DNA from: RGIG3701 sp964438515
GTDB taxonomy: Bacteria; Planctomycetota; Planctomycetia; Pirellulales; Thermoguttaceae
DNA: 64,000 nucleotides
Assembly: GCA_964438515.1 (NCBI GenBank)
Contig: CAYTLK010000009.1
Location: forward strand, 7,149-71,148
Direction of reading: 5' to 3'
Shown: one piece after another, positions 44,564 through 52,151 of the stretch
Numbering within the stretch: the first letter of the stretch is position 1
How the letters are laid out: the number at the start of each line of letters is the position of its first letter
Made by a program: the position numbers and the translations under genes
Notes under the pieces: model-generated
What the model was told of the DNA's origin: nothing
The model's input: the letters and a program-made list of their open reading frames with translations, nothing else
Database searches by the model: none

Positions 44564-44829
44564 GAGACCCTCCCAAATTCACTGATTTTTCGCGTTTTCA
44601 CGAACAAGATGATTTTTGGAGCATGAATTAACGAAAATTTTACAATTTTATTTTCTTGTAAGTCTTTTCATTGCAGACAGTTAGAGAAATATTTGTTTTT
44701 CATAAAAAATTTTTAAAATTCTTTAAGAGGCCCAAGATAGAAAATCAGGTTGGGAAAAATGCGCAAATTGGGGTATTTCGTTCACAAAGGTTTCCGTTCC
44801 CTTTTTCATATCTCTTTGAAAAACGATAA

Positions 44830-44890
44830 ATTATACAATATATTGTATAATTATGTCATTTTTAATAAGATTTTACACAATATACAGCAC
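44830..44890 (-). promoter_or_regulatory. NrdR boxes and distal promoter upstream of nrdJ
   Basis: ATACAATATATTGTAT at 44833-44848 is a perfect palindrome (24 bp with its flanks) and matches the NrdR-box pattern acaCwAtATaTwGtgt. A second site, ACACAATATACAGCAC at 44875-44890, starts 42 bp further upstream, close to four helix turns. A minus-strand promoter, ATGACA (44854-44859), 18 bp, TATAAT (44830-44835), is overlapped by the first box. Pairs of boxes on one DNA face are the normal layout for the NrdR repressor of ribonucleotide reductase genes. Confidence 0.7.
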
Positions 44891-45120
44891 TGTAAAAATA
44901 ATCGAACAACATAGTACACATTTCTAACTATTGAAATACAGAAGCTGGGAAGAATACGATTCGATATTTAATATCAGGCAGAGCCTCAAAAAATTTTTTG
45001 AAGTATTTTAAAAATTTTTGGGAAATTTATTTTTTGACAGGAATCTTTGAATTTTCTTTAATTGTCTTTGAATAACAAGAAATATGAACGACATTCAGCC
45101 GTAAGCTTCGCCACTTTCCT

Positions 45121-45148
45121 AAAAAAGTAACGGCAAAATTGCCGTTAC
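45121..45148 (-). terminator. Intrinsic terminator of leuA
   Basis: GTAACGGCAA (45127-45136) pairs with TTGCCGTTAC (45139-45148) and is followed by six T on the minus strand. A related hairpin without the T run lies at 45186-45207, nearer the leuA stop. Confidence 0.85.
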
Positions 45149-45228
45149 TCACAGACCGAAGAGAGATGATTTCTTGATTCTGCAAGTTGCGGCAATTTTG
45201 CCGTTACAGGTTTCGTTCGTCTTTCTGC

Positions 45229-46749
45229 CTATTTTACGATGCGATTTACCGCATCAAGGAACGCCAAAATACTCGCCTCAATGCAGTCAGTCGAAAGTCC
45301 CTGACCGCGATATTCCTGGTCTTTGAAACAAATCGCAACGTCCACTTTTCCCTGAGCGTCGTGTCCCACAGAAACGCTGTGGACGCGGTACTCACGACAC
45401 TTCATTTCGAGTCCCGTCAGTTTGCAGATCGCGAGAAAAATCCCATCAATGGGGCCGTCGCCCGTCGTCGTTTCACTTTTTTCCTCCACCACAAAGTCGC
45501 CGCGCCGCAGTTTGATACTCGTTACGGGACGCTCGCCGGTTCCGGAAGTGCTTTGGTACGAATCCAGCGTCCAACTGATATTCGTAACTTCTTTCAACAA
45601 AGCACGCTGAACGAGTGACCGAATATCAGCGTCATAAATTTCTTTTTTGCGGTCGGCCAAAACTTTAAATTCCTCAAACAAATGGTTCAGCTGTTCCTGC
45701 GTGAGCGTGTATCCCAGCGTCGAAACTTTGTCGCTAAGCGCCGCACGGCCGCTGTGCTTTCCCAAAACCAAGTCGGTCTTCAAAAATCCAACGTCTTCCG
45801 GACGCATAATTTCGTACGTCGTGCAGTTTTTCAGCATTCCGTCCTGATGAATTCCCGACTCATGCGCAAAGGCGTTTCGACCCACAATCGCCTTGTTTCG
45901 CGGCACTTCCAGCCCCGTAATTCCCGCAACGAGAGTGCTGGCCGGGACGAGACGGCGCGTGACGATGTTCGTACTTGCTTTGAAGAAGTCGCGGCGAGTA
46001 TTGAGCGCCATCGTGATTTCTTCGAGCGCGCTGTTTCCCGCACGTTCGCCCAACCCGTTGATCGTGCACTCCACCTGACCGGCTCCCGCTTCGACCGCCG
46101 CCAGTGCGTTTGCAACCGCCAAACCCAAATCGTTATGACAGTGTACGGAAATCACAGCGTCTTCGATGTTCGGAACTTTTTCCTTCAGCGTTCGAATGTA
46201 CGTCGCAAACTGACTCGGAACCGCGTACCCCACCGTGTCGGGGATGTTTACCGTTTTCGCTCCCGCCCGAATGGCCGTTTCGATGGCGTCGCAGAGAAAA
46301 TCCAGCTCCGTGCGGCTCGCATCTTCGGCAGAGAATTCGATATCTGCACACAATGCGGCGGCTTTCCGTACGTATTTATCGATATTTTCGAGTACTTGTT
46401 CCTTCGTCATACGCAGTTTGTACTCGCGGTGAATCGGACTCGTCGCCAAAAAGACGTGAATTCTTGGTTTTTCCGCATTCTTTACGGCCTCCCAAGCCTC
46501 ATCGATGTCGCGGTCTTTGCATCGAGCCAGAGCGCAAACGCTGCTTCCTTTGACGACTTCTGCGATTTTCTGTACGGATTCAAAATCACCCGGCGACGCC
46601 ACAGGAAACCCCGCTTCAATCACATCGACGCCCAATGAAGAAAGCATTTGTGCCACTTCGAGTTTTTCCTGCATATTCATGCTTGCGCCGGGGGACTGCT
46701 CGCCGTCACGCAAAGTTGTATCGAAAATCACGATTTTTCGTTCGGACAT
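45229..46749 (-). CDS. leuA: 2-isopropylmalate synthase
   Basis: First committed enzyme of leucine synthesis, condensing acetyl-CoA with 2-oxoisovalerate. 506 residues with catalytic barrel and C-terminal leucine-feedback domain (about 390-506). The N-terminus IFDTTLRDGEQSPGASMN carries the active-site pattern, and VISVHCHNDLGLAVANALAAVEAGAGQVECTINGLGERAGN near 200-240 has the metal-binding His pair. AFAHESGIHQDGMLKN follows near 290. An AAGGAG site precedes the ATG. A leader peptide and terminator lie between promoter and gene, pointing to attenuation. It has its own terminator downstream. Confidence 0.96.
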   Translation of the reverse strand: MSERKIVIFDTTLRDGEQSPGASMNMQEKLEVAQMLSSLGVDVIEAGFPVASPGDFESVQKIAEVVKGSSVCALARCKDRDIDEAWEAVKNAEKPRIHVFLATSPIHREYKLRMTKEQVLENIDKYVRKAAALCADIEFSAEDASRTELDFLCDAIETAIRAGAKTVNIPDTVGYAVPSQFATYIRTLKEKVPNIEDAVISVHCHNDLGLAVANALAAVEAGAGQVECTINGLGERAGNSALEEITMALNTRRDFFKASTNIVTRRLVPASTLVAGITGLEVPRNKAIVGRNAFAHESGIHQDGMLKNCTTYEIMRPEDVGFLKTDLVLGKHSGRAALSDKVSTLGYTLTQEQLNHLFEEFKVLADRKKEIYDADIRSLVQRALLKEVTNISWTLDSYQSTSGTGERPVTSIKLRRGDFVVEEKSETTTGDGPIDGIFLAICKLTGLEMKCREYRVHSVSVGHDAQGKVDVAICFKDQEYRGQGLSTDCIEASILAFLDAVNRIVK

Positions 46750-46820
46750 TGTTTTTTCTCCTTGATTTTAACTTCCTGTTTTTATTTTTATACGTTGAGT
46801 GTTTGTTTATAAAGGGAATA

Positions 46821-46860
46821 AAAAAACCGTAAAGCCGCTTTGGGAGCGATTTTACGGTTT
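46821..46860 (-). terminator. Attenuator terminator in the leuA leader
   Basis: On the minus strand AAACCGTAAA pairs with TTTACGGTTT (46851-46860 and 46824-46833), with an inner CGCT/AGCG stem and a run of T after it. It lies between the leader peptide stop and leuA, 70 bp before the leuA ATG. The loop side CCAAAGCGGC can instead pair with GCCGCTTGG just after the leader Leu codons. Confidence 0.8.
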
Positions 46861-46887
46861 GGAATGGTTCAAAATGTCAGAAAAAAA

Positions 46888-46986
46888 TCATCTGCCGCAT
46901 GAATCCATACGATTCCCCGTCCAATCGCCGCCAAGCGGCGTGGTAAGGAGGAGGATTTCGAAATGTATAGCATTAATCTTTTTCAT
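46888..46986 (-). CDS. leuA leader peptide
   Basis: A 32-codon ORF between the leuA promoter and the attenuator hairpin. It begins MKKINAIHFE and then has Ile-Leu-Leu-Leu (codons 11-14: ATC CTC CTC CTT), followed by TTPLGGDW. Runs of leucine codons are the hallmark of leu leader peptides that sense charged tRNA-Leu. The ATG is only a few bases after the predicted transcription start, so it may be translated without a leader. A ribosome stalled at the Leu codons would sit next to the segment that competes with the terminator stem. It is too short for automatic gene callers. Confidence 0.7.
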   Translation of the reverse strand: MKKINAIHFEILLLTTPLGGDWTGNRMDSCGR

Positions 46987-46995
46987 GATGAATAC

Positions 46996-47023
46996 AATAT
47001 ACCACATTCCGTCATTTTGTCAA
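46996..47023 (-). promoter_or_regulatory. leuA promoter
   Basis: Minus strand TTGACA (47018-47023), 16-bp spacer, TATATT (46996-47001). The predicted start is near 46989. The gap 46750-47269 thus holds the leuA leader and promoter, and the family-A repeat of the next gene. Confidence 0.75.
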
Positions 47024-47133
47024 GCGGGAGAAACCGAAATTTTTGATTTTTTTCACATTTTTGTTTTCCTATGCTTGCGTTCCTGCAGGAAACTTGTATA
47101 ATGTAGGAAATGTTTCTATGGAAAAGAAGTATT

Positions 47134-47242
47134 TTTATACCCGATGCATTTTGAATTTTCGCTTCTCCGTCGTTACTCTATCGAGAAACGACTGCCGCAG
47201 TCAGCGCCCAATGCGAAATTTTCAAGTGGAACGAGTATAATG
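47134..47242 (-). repeat. Family-A repeat, copy 3 (inverted)
   Basis: Inverted relative to the copies at 31403 and 37262. On the plus strand it ends GGAACGAGTATAATG, 27 bp before the next ATG, so it brings a TATAAT-like -10 close to the gene. No -35 is evident. Confidence 0.85.
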
Positions 47243-47269
47243 TAAAAAATTAAAAAAAGGATTGAAATC

Positions 47270-49021
47270 ATGAACGATTCCAGTAAATCGGAGTGCGTTT
47301 CGAACGCAAACGACATTTCGGAGGGGAATTTGCAGGAAGAACTGAAGAATGCTTCAAAAAAAAGATGATGGTTCGTCAAAAAAAGATTTTGGATTCTGAT
47401 TTTTGTACTTTTTCTATTATACCTGACCGAGTGTCCTTCGTTTTTTGTACGAATCACTCCAGAGTCGCATTTCATCACGGAGCCGCGAACCCGCTGGGGG
47501 CGGAGCGTCGATTACGTGGAAGCAAATTATGAGTCGTACGCCGCGATGCTGGAAGAGCCGGAAAAAAACGGTTTTCGACTGGTTTTGAAGTCGTTCGGAC
47601 CGCAGGCGCTCGGAAAACCGCAGAATTCCTCAAATTTTGAGAAAATTCCGTGGGAGTCGCTCTCGACGCACAAAGACTCGCGCGTCTGGTGGGAGACCGA
47701 GTGGGTCCCTGTCTGCGAAAAACTGCACCTCGACCCCAAACAAAAGCCTGAAAATCCAGGATTTACGGGTTTTTGTGACTCCTGCGATTTTTGTGAATTT
47801 ATTCAGTTGAATGGAATTCGAGGGGACGAACCGTTTCGGAAAGATGTACCGTTTTTAAGGGGAAAAGACGTACGAATTTCGGAAGAGGACGCGAAAAACT
47901 ACTCTCAAAAACTTCTGAACGAGCTTTGGAATCCGTCCGAAAATCCGCAGGCCGCCGCGTGGCTCGAAGGACGAAAAATGTGGTTCGAACGCTACGCACA
48001 GGGCGTAAAGTACCCGATTTTCGTCTCTTTTTACCCCGCAACCGGACTGAACGAAGGCGACACGCCGAACCTTTCCTCCACGATATTGAATGATGCGGTG
48101 GAAAATCGTGGATTTTCCTGTGCGATAATAATGCGAATCAATTCTGAAATCTGTACGGACGAAATCGAGACGGCCATCGACGACATTCTGACGCTTTTTC
48201 GCCTTGCGCGCCATCAAGGAACGGGAATGAAATGTTTCGTCACGCGGCTCATCGGAAACGCAATCGAAAGCGAGGCGAACGAAGCCGTTCAAGCGCTGTT
48301 GAAAAGCGGAAAAGCCTCCGAATCGCAGCTGGTTCGGCTTGAATCTGAAATTCGTACGATTTCGAGTCGGTCAGACGATGCGTCCGTTTTCGACGGTGAA
48401 ATGCTGATGGTTTACGATGCGGTTCAGCTGTTTTTTCGACGGGATCCTTCGATTCGTGAACTGTTTTCCGTGTCGCGCTGGTTCCCGCTTTTGTTCGACG
48501 AAAATCGGGTTCGAGTGCTTTTTGCGAAAGACGTTCAGCAGTTCCGCGACGCGTTTCTTGAAAAAGAGCCGTACGCCCGGAAAGAAAAAATGGATGCGTG
48601 GGAAAAATACGCCGCAACAGATTTTAGCAACCACTACGTCCGATATTTAGTAACGATTCAGGGGCGTTCCCGCCTTGGTGCGCGCTGGCTGCAGCAAACG
48701 CTTCTTAATTTCGAACCGATGGTGCTGGAATCGTTTTCATTTCGCCAGGCGCAAACCCCTTTGAGCCTCGTTGCAATCGCAATCGAACGTTTTCGACTGA
48801 AAAACGGACATTTACCCGAAGCGCTGGACGCACTCGTTCCCGATTTTTTGCCGGAAAAGCCTCTCGACCCCTGCACGCAGCGCGACACGCTCGTGTACCG
48901 CATTTCGGAGGACCAAAACTCATTTCTTCTTTACAGTCTCGGCCCGAATCTCAAGGACGACGGCGGCGATGCAGAGGAAATGCGGGACGTCGTTTTTCCT
49001 ATTCCGCCCTTTAAATCCTGA
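47270..49021 (+). CDS. Membrane-anchored protein of unknown function with an in-frame TGA
   Basis: From the ATG at 47270 (AAGGA upstream) the frame runs 32 codons to a TGA at 47366-47368. It then continues open in the same frame to 49021. Directly after the TGA comes a transmembrane segment (FWILIFVLFLLYLTE), then about 500 extracytoplasmic residues. Near the C-terminus, AIAIERFRLKNGHLPEALDALVPDFLPEKPLDP and LLYSLGPNLKDDGG resemble the calcium-binding end of GspG-like pseudopilins, a motif frequent in planctomycete proteins. A GTG at 47516 could start a shorter product of 501 residues, but that loses the membrane anchor and lacks a ribosome site. A point mutation, a sequencing error or readthrough are all possible. 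Confidence 0.6.
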
Positions 49022-49038
49022 AAAACATTCCATGAATG

Positions 49039-49392
49039 CTACTTTTTCACAATCCGATTCTTCTCGTCCACATGAACGATAGTGGGTTTGTGCGCGTGCG
49101 CCTCTTCGTCGGTCATCGTCGCGTAAGTAATCAGCACGACGAGGTCGCCGGGATAGCCCAACCGAGCGGCCGGTCCGTTGAGCATCATCGTTCCGGACCC
49201 CGCAGGAGCTTCGAGGAGGTAGGTTACAAGGCGCTCGCCATTATTTACGTTCAAAACGTGTACTTCCTCACCCGGAAGCATGTCGGCCGCATCCAATAAA
49301 TCTTTATCGACAGCAATACTCCCCTCATAATCCAGCTTGGTGGCGGTGAGCGTGGCGCGATGGATTTTGGATTTGAACATATGACGGTACAT
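49039..49392 (-). CDS. panD: Aspartate 1-decarboxylase
   Basis: Makes beta-alanine for pantothenate and CoA. 117 residues, normal length. The self-cleavage site that yields the pyruvoyl cofactor is at Gly-Ser in LDYEGSIAVD near residue 25. Other conserved parts are KIHRATLTATKL, NVNNGERLVTYLLEAPAGSG (with the catalytic Tyr-bearing strand) and LNGPAARLGYPGDLVVLITYA. AAGGA lies seven bases before the ATG; an internal ATG at codon 5 is possible. The gene converges on the preceding one with an 18-bp gap. It needs PanZ or self-processing, which cannot be judged here. Confidence 0.95.
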   Translation of the reverse strand: MYRHMFKSKIHRATLTATKLDYEGSIAVDKDLLDAADMLPGEEVHVLNVNNGERLVTYLLEAPAGSGTMMLNGPAARLGYPGDLVVLITYATMTDEEAHAHKPTIVHVDEKNRIVKK

Positions 49393-49431
49393 AATAACAT
49401 CCTTTTCAAAAAAGCATTCAATTTTTCCCCT

Positions 49432-49459
49432 ATTATAAATCGTTCTGAAAATAAATCAA
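49432..49459 (-). promoter_or_regulatory. panD promoter
   Basis: Minus strand TTGATT (49454-49459), 16-bp spacer, TATAAT (49432-49437), about 40 bp before the ATG. Confidence 0.65.
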
Positions 49460-49560
49460 TGCGGTACATCACAAATTACGCAAAATTTCTTTTTTGAAAA
49501 GGATTTTTGAAACAAAAGACGCAAAAATATAGGGGAAAATATTCTCTCACGTCTTAAATA

Positions 49561-51939
49561 TTAAGGTTCCCGTAAAAAGAGGACCCGATCGACAAAAATC
49601 GCCTCAAGTTTCTCGCTGTGCGCGTGCGCGAACCAGACGTACGCACCTGCAGGAATCTCCACCGTTCCGAGGTCGATCCAACGAAATTTCGGATCAAATG
49701 TTCCGTCCGACAACAAAAATTGGTCGGGCTGAAGCTGCTGAACGCGCGCACCCTTTTTCGAAACGGTGTCGTACACGCCCCACGAACCAAGCCGTTTTTC
49801 GTACTCCGTCCCCTCGCACCGAAGCGACGCAAGAATCCTGTAACGCCCTGAAAATTCCGGGAAGAATTGCGTGTTCCAATCGACCAGCGTCCCCATTTTC
49901 ACCGATTTTCCATTCCACGCAGCCTCATCCGGCACAATCTCCGCCGCGTTGCTGACGTTCAGGAACCCCAGCGCGTCAAAAATCATCCAGTCGCCGTCTT
50001 TCAGCCCCTTACACACATCCGGCGGATTGCGTCGAGCCGCGAAATTCCCAAGAATGGAGATTAGAAAATTTTCTAATCCGCTTTTTTGTCCGATTTGAGC
50101 GCTTTGAATTTTAAACTCCGCACATTTCTGTACAAAATCCTTCGCAGCCGCTTCCGGGTCGGTCGGACCTTCAAACGGAACACCGGTCGTTCGGGATTCC
50201 TCGCGCAGCGCGTCGTAACGATAAATCCAGACGGAATCAATCGCAAGCATCGTCTTTTGAAGACGTTTCAACTCGTCCGAGTCGGAACCGTACGTTTTTT
50301 CGGAGGTTTCAAGCGCCTGATTCCGCAGTTCCGATGCACGATTAAGCGTCGCCAAATCGAGCCACAGCAGCGTTTTCGCGCCGAAACAACCCAGGTGCAA
50401 ATCGACTTTTTCCGCCCGATCGTGAAGCACATCGAGATATTCTTTCAGAATCGGAGCGGCTTTTTCACCATAAAACCCGGCTAAAAATTCGTCTTTCAGC
50501 GCCTCCGGGTCCTGCGTCGGGTCCCACATCAGCTGCGCCAAAACCCAGTTTCGCATCTCGACGAAATCGTCCCCTTCCGCCTCTTCAAACAGCCCGACAG
50601 CTCCGTTTTTCACGAAGTACTGAACGTTCGGACCAATCGCACGCAGATTCGGAAACGGCCCGATATAATCGTGATAGTTTGTTACATAATCCCAAATAAA
50701 AAAATATTTCGCCAGAGACTTCCAGCCCGCGAGATCGTCGTCGAAATCCTTGTTCGAAACGTCCGAAAGCGGCTTGAGAAACGAGCACTCGATGGTACAA
50801 AGTCTCACCAGCACATTGTCGCGAATTTGAATTCCGACCGGCGGACGGCGTGTGTACTGATATGCGAGCGACTCGACGTACACGTCGGGAAATTCCGCTT
50901 CTACCGCCTCCGCCACACGATTAATGAACGCAAAATGCGACCCGGAAGGCCCTCCGTGCGCCTCGTCGAACGCTTTGCAGCGCGGACACGTACAAAATTT
51001 GTAACAGTCATTCTGCGATACATCGATGAATTTCGTTTCAGGATTCTTTCGAAGGAGTTCCAGCACGTTTTTGATGAATTCGTTCGTCATTTCTTCGTTC
51101 GTGAGGCAGAGCTGCGCGTTCTCGCACGTACGTTTGCCGTCGATCTCCGAAAACCATTCGGGATGCGTTTCGAAGTATTTTTCCGGCGGAATGTAACCAT
51201 AAAACGAGTGACACCAGTTCAGCAGGTTGTAATGCCCGCCGTATTCGTCTCCGAGGCGGTGATGGTGACCGTTCAGACGATTGTGCGCCGCAAAAGGAAC
51301 GTCCCACGCAAGTCGGTTGTACACCTCACGATACAGCAGCTTTGGAGCGTACGAAATTCGAAAATCGTTTGAAATTTCGAGCTTTTCGAGGTGCGGAATT
51401 TGTGTGACGTTCGGCGCCCACCAACGAACGCCGACGCATTTTTCCAAAAAGACGTACACCGCGTTCAACGTTCCGCGAGGAGCCGCCCCCGCCAAAAGCA
51501 GGGAGCCGTCAGAAAGCATTTCAAGTCGGATTTCATCGTCCCGGAGTGCGGAAAAATCGAGACGTTCCGCCGCTTTCGACGTTTTACCGACCGCCAAGAA
51601 TGGACCGGAAGCCGAATTTGCGTCTGTTCCCGTTCCAGTTTCCGTTCCAGTTCCAGCGTCTGTTTCAGTTTTTGTTTCAGTTTTTGTTTCAGTTTTTGTT
51701 TCAGTTTTTGTTTCAGTTTTCGTTTCAGTTTCAAAAAGAATCGGAAGTGAGACTCCCGTCGAACTCTGAATGTAAAATTGCAGCTCCTCCGCCGCCTTTT
51801 TCTCGGCCGGCAGAGCGTCTTTGGGAAGTAAAATATTGTACGCAGAACCCCCATTTTCCACAATATTTGCGGCAGAAAGCAGGGATGTTGAAAAAAGGAC
51901 AATAATTGGAACGAGTCCAATGTTTCGATGAATTTTCAT
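49561..51939 (-). CDS. Secreted DUF4838 protein, glycosidase-like
   Basis: 792 residues. A signal peptide (residues 1-23) is followed by a GH20/GH67-like N-terminal domain (LPAEKKAAEELQFYIQSSTG, later GTLNAVYVFLEKCVGVRWWAPN). The DUF4838 barrel comes next (FIDVSQNDCYKFCTCPRCKAFDEAHGGPSGSHFAFINRVAEAVEAEFPDVYVESLAYQYTRRPP). The C-terminus has a beta domain near 660-792. Its CxCxxC cluster in KFCTCPRC is typical of the family. Between the first two strands an insert of repeated ETKT units is encoded by a 12-bp tandem repeat. The next gene upstream, also on the minus strand, is a GH127 protein. Catalysis is likely; the substrate is unknown. Confidence 0.8.
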   Translation of the reverse strand: MKIHRNIGLVPIIVLFSTSLLSAANIVENGGSAYNILLPKDALPAEKKAAEELQFYIQSSTGVSLPILFETETKTETKTETKTETKTETKTETDAGTGTETGTGTDANSASGPFLAVGKTSKAAERLDFSALRDDEIRLEMLSDGSLLLAGAAPRGTLNAVYVFLEKCVGVRWWAPNVTQIPHLEKLEISNDFRISYAPKLLYREVYNRLAWDVPFAAHNRLNGHHHRLGDEYGGHYNLLNWCHSFYGYIPPEKYFETHPEWFSEIDGKRTCENAQLCLTNEEMTNEFIKNVLELLRKNPETKFIDVSQNDCYKFCTCPRCKAFDEAHGGPSGSHFAFINRVAEAVEAEFPDVYVESLAYQYTRRPPVGIQIRDNVLVRLCTIECSFLKPLSDVSNKDFDDDLAGWKSLAKYFFIWDYVTNYHDYIGPFPNLRAIGPNVQYFVKNGAVGLFEEAEGDDFVEMRNWVLAQLMWDPTQDPEALKDEFLAGFYGEKAAPILKEYLDVLHDRAEKVDLHLGCFGAKTLLWLDLATLNRASELRNQALETSEKTYGSDSDELKRLQKTMLAIDSVWIYRYDALREESRTTGVPFEGPTDPEAAAKDFVQKCAEFKIQSAQIGQKSGLENFLISILGNFAARRNPPDVCKGLKDGDWMIFDALGFLNVSNAAEIVPDEAAWNGKSVKMGTLVDWNTQFFPEFSGRYRILASLRCEGTEYEKRLGSWGVYDTVSKKGARVQQLQPDQFLLSDGTFDPKFRWIDLGTVEIPAGAYVWFAHAHSEKLEAIFVDRVLFLREP
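51655..51735 (-). repeat. 12-bp coding tandem repeat
   Basis: About six units of TTTCAGTTTTTG on the plus strand, in frame with the DUF4838 gene, coding for Glu-Thr-Lys-Thr. The unit length is a multiple of three, so copy changes keep the frame. Confidence 0.9.
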
Positions 51940-52028
51940 ATATTTTTCTTTCTAAATTTTCGGTTTCGGCGGCACGCACGACTCCCCCAGAAGGGAGAAT
52001 CGCACTGTCCGTAAGTCGCTCTCGGTCG

Positions 52029-52064
52029 TGGGGAAAAAACATTTTAAATGTTGTTTTTTCCCCA
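52029..52064. repeat. Dispersed hairpin repeat between DUF4838 and GH127 genes
   Basis: TGGGGAAAAAAC (52029-52040) pairs perfectly with GTTTTTTCCCCA (52053-52064) around ATTTTAAATGTT. The following CAAAAACTTTTTGATATT resembles the flank of the hairpins at 16.6 and 27.8 kb. It lies after the stop of the minus-strand GH127 gene and may be its terminator. Confidence 0.75.
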
Positions 52065-52151
52065 GTTACACGCACCCGATCGTACCGGGGCAAAAACTTT
52101 TTGATATTTCGTTTTTAGGAATTCTTTTATTATTTTAATCGTGAATTTCTT

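Larger units (their letters stand above)
44209..45120. other. Long nrdJ upstream region
   Basis: About 900 bp with no gene seen. It holds a hairpin at 44484-44518 (GATGTTGTG with CACAACATC), two candidate minus-strand promoters, and two NrdR-box-like sites. No cobalamin riboswitch core was found. The remainder is strongly AT-rich. Confidence 0.55.

Noticed and set aside
44209..44830. Cobalamin riboswitch before nrdJ
   Set aside because: Class II reductases and nearby B12 binding made this attractive, but no B12-box core such as GCCACTG or CAGGAGAC was found on the minus strand.
46991..47006. Third NrdR-like box ATACAATATACC at the leuA promoter
   Set aside because: Only half of the consensus matches, and the match is explained by the leuA -10 TATATT and its flank.
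46945..47046. Plus-strand 27-codon ORF with strong AAGGAGGAGG site (ATG at 46963)
   Set aside because: The SD-like string is the complement of the CTC CTC CTT leucine codons and flanks of the leuA leader peptide. There is no plus-strand promoter and no recognisable product.
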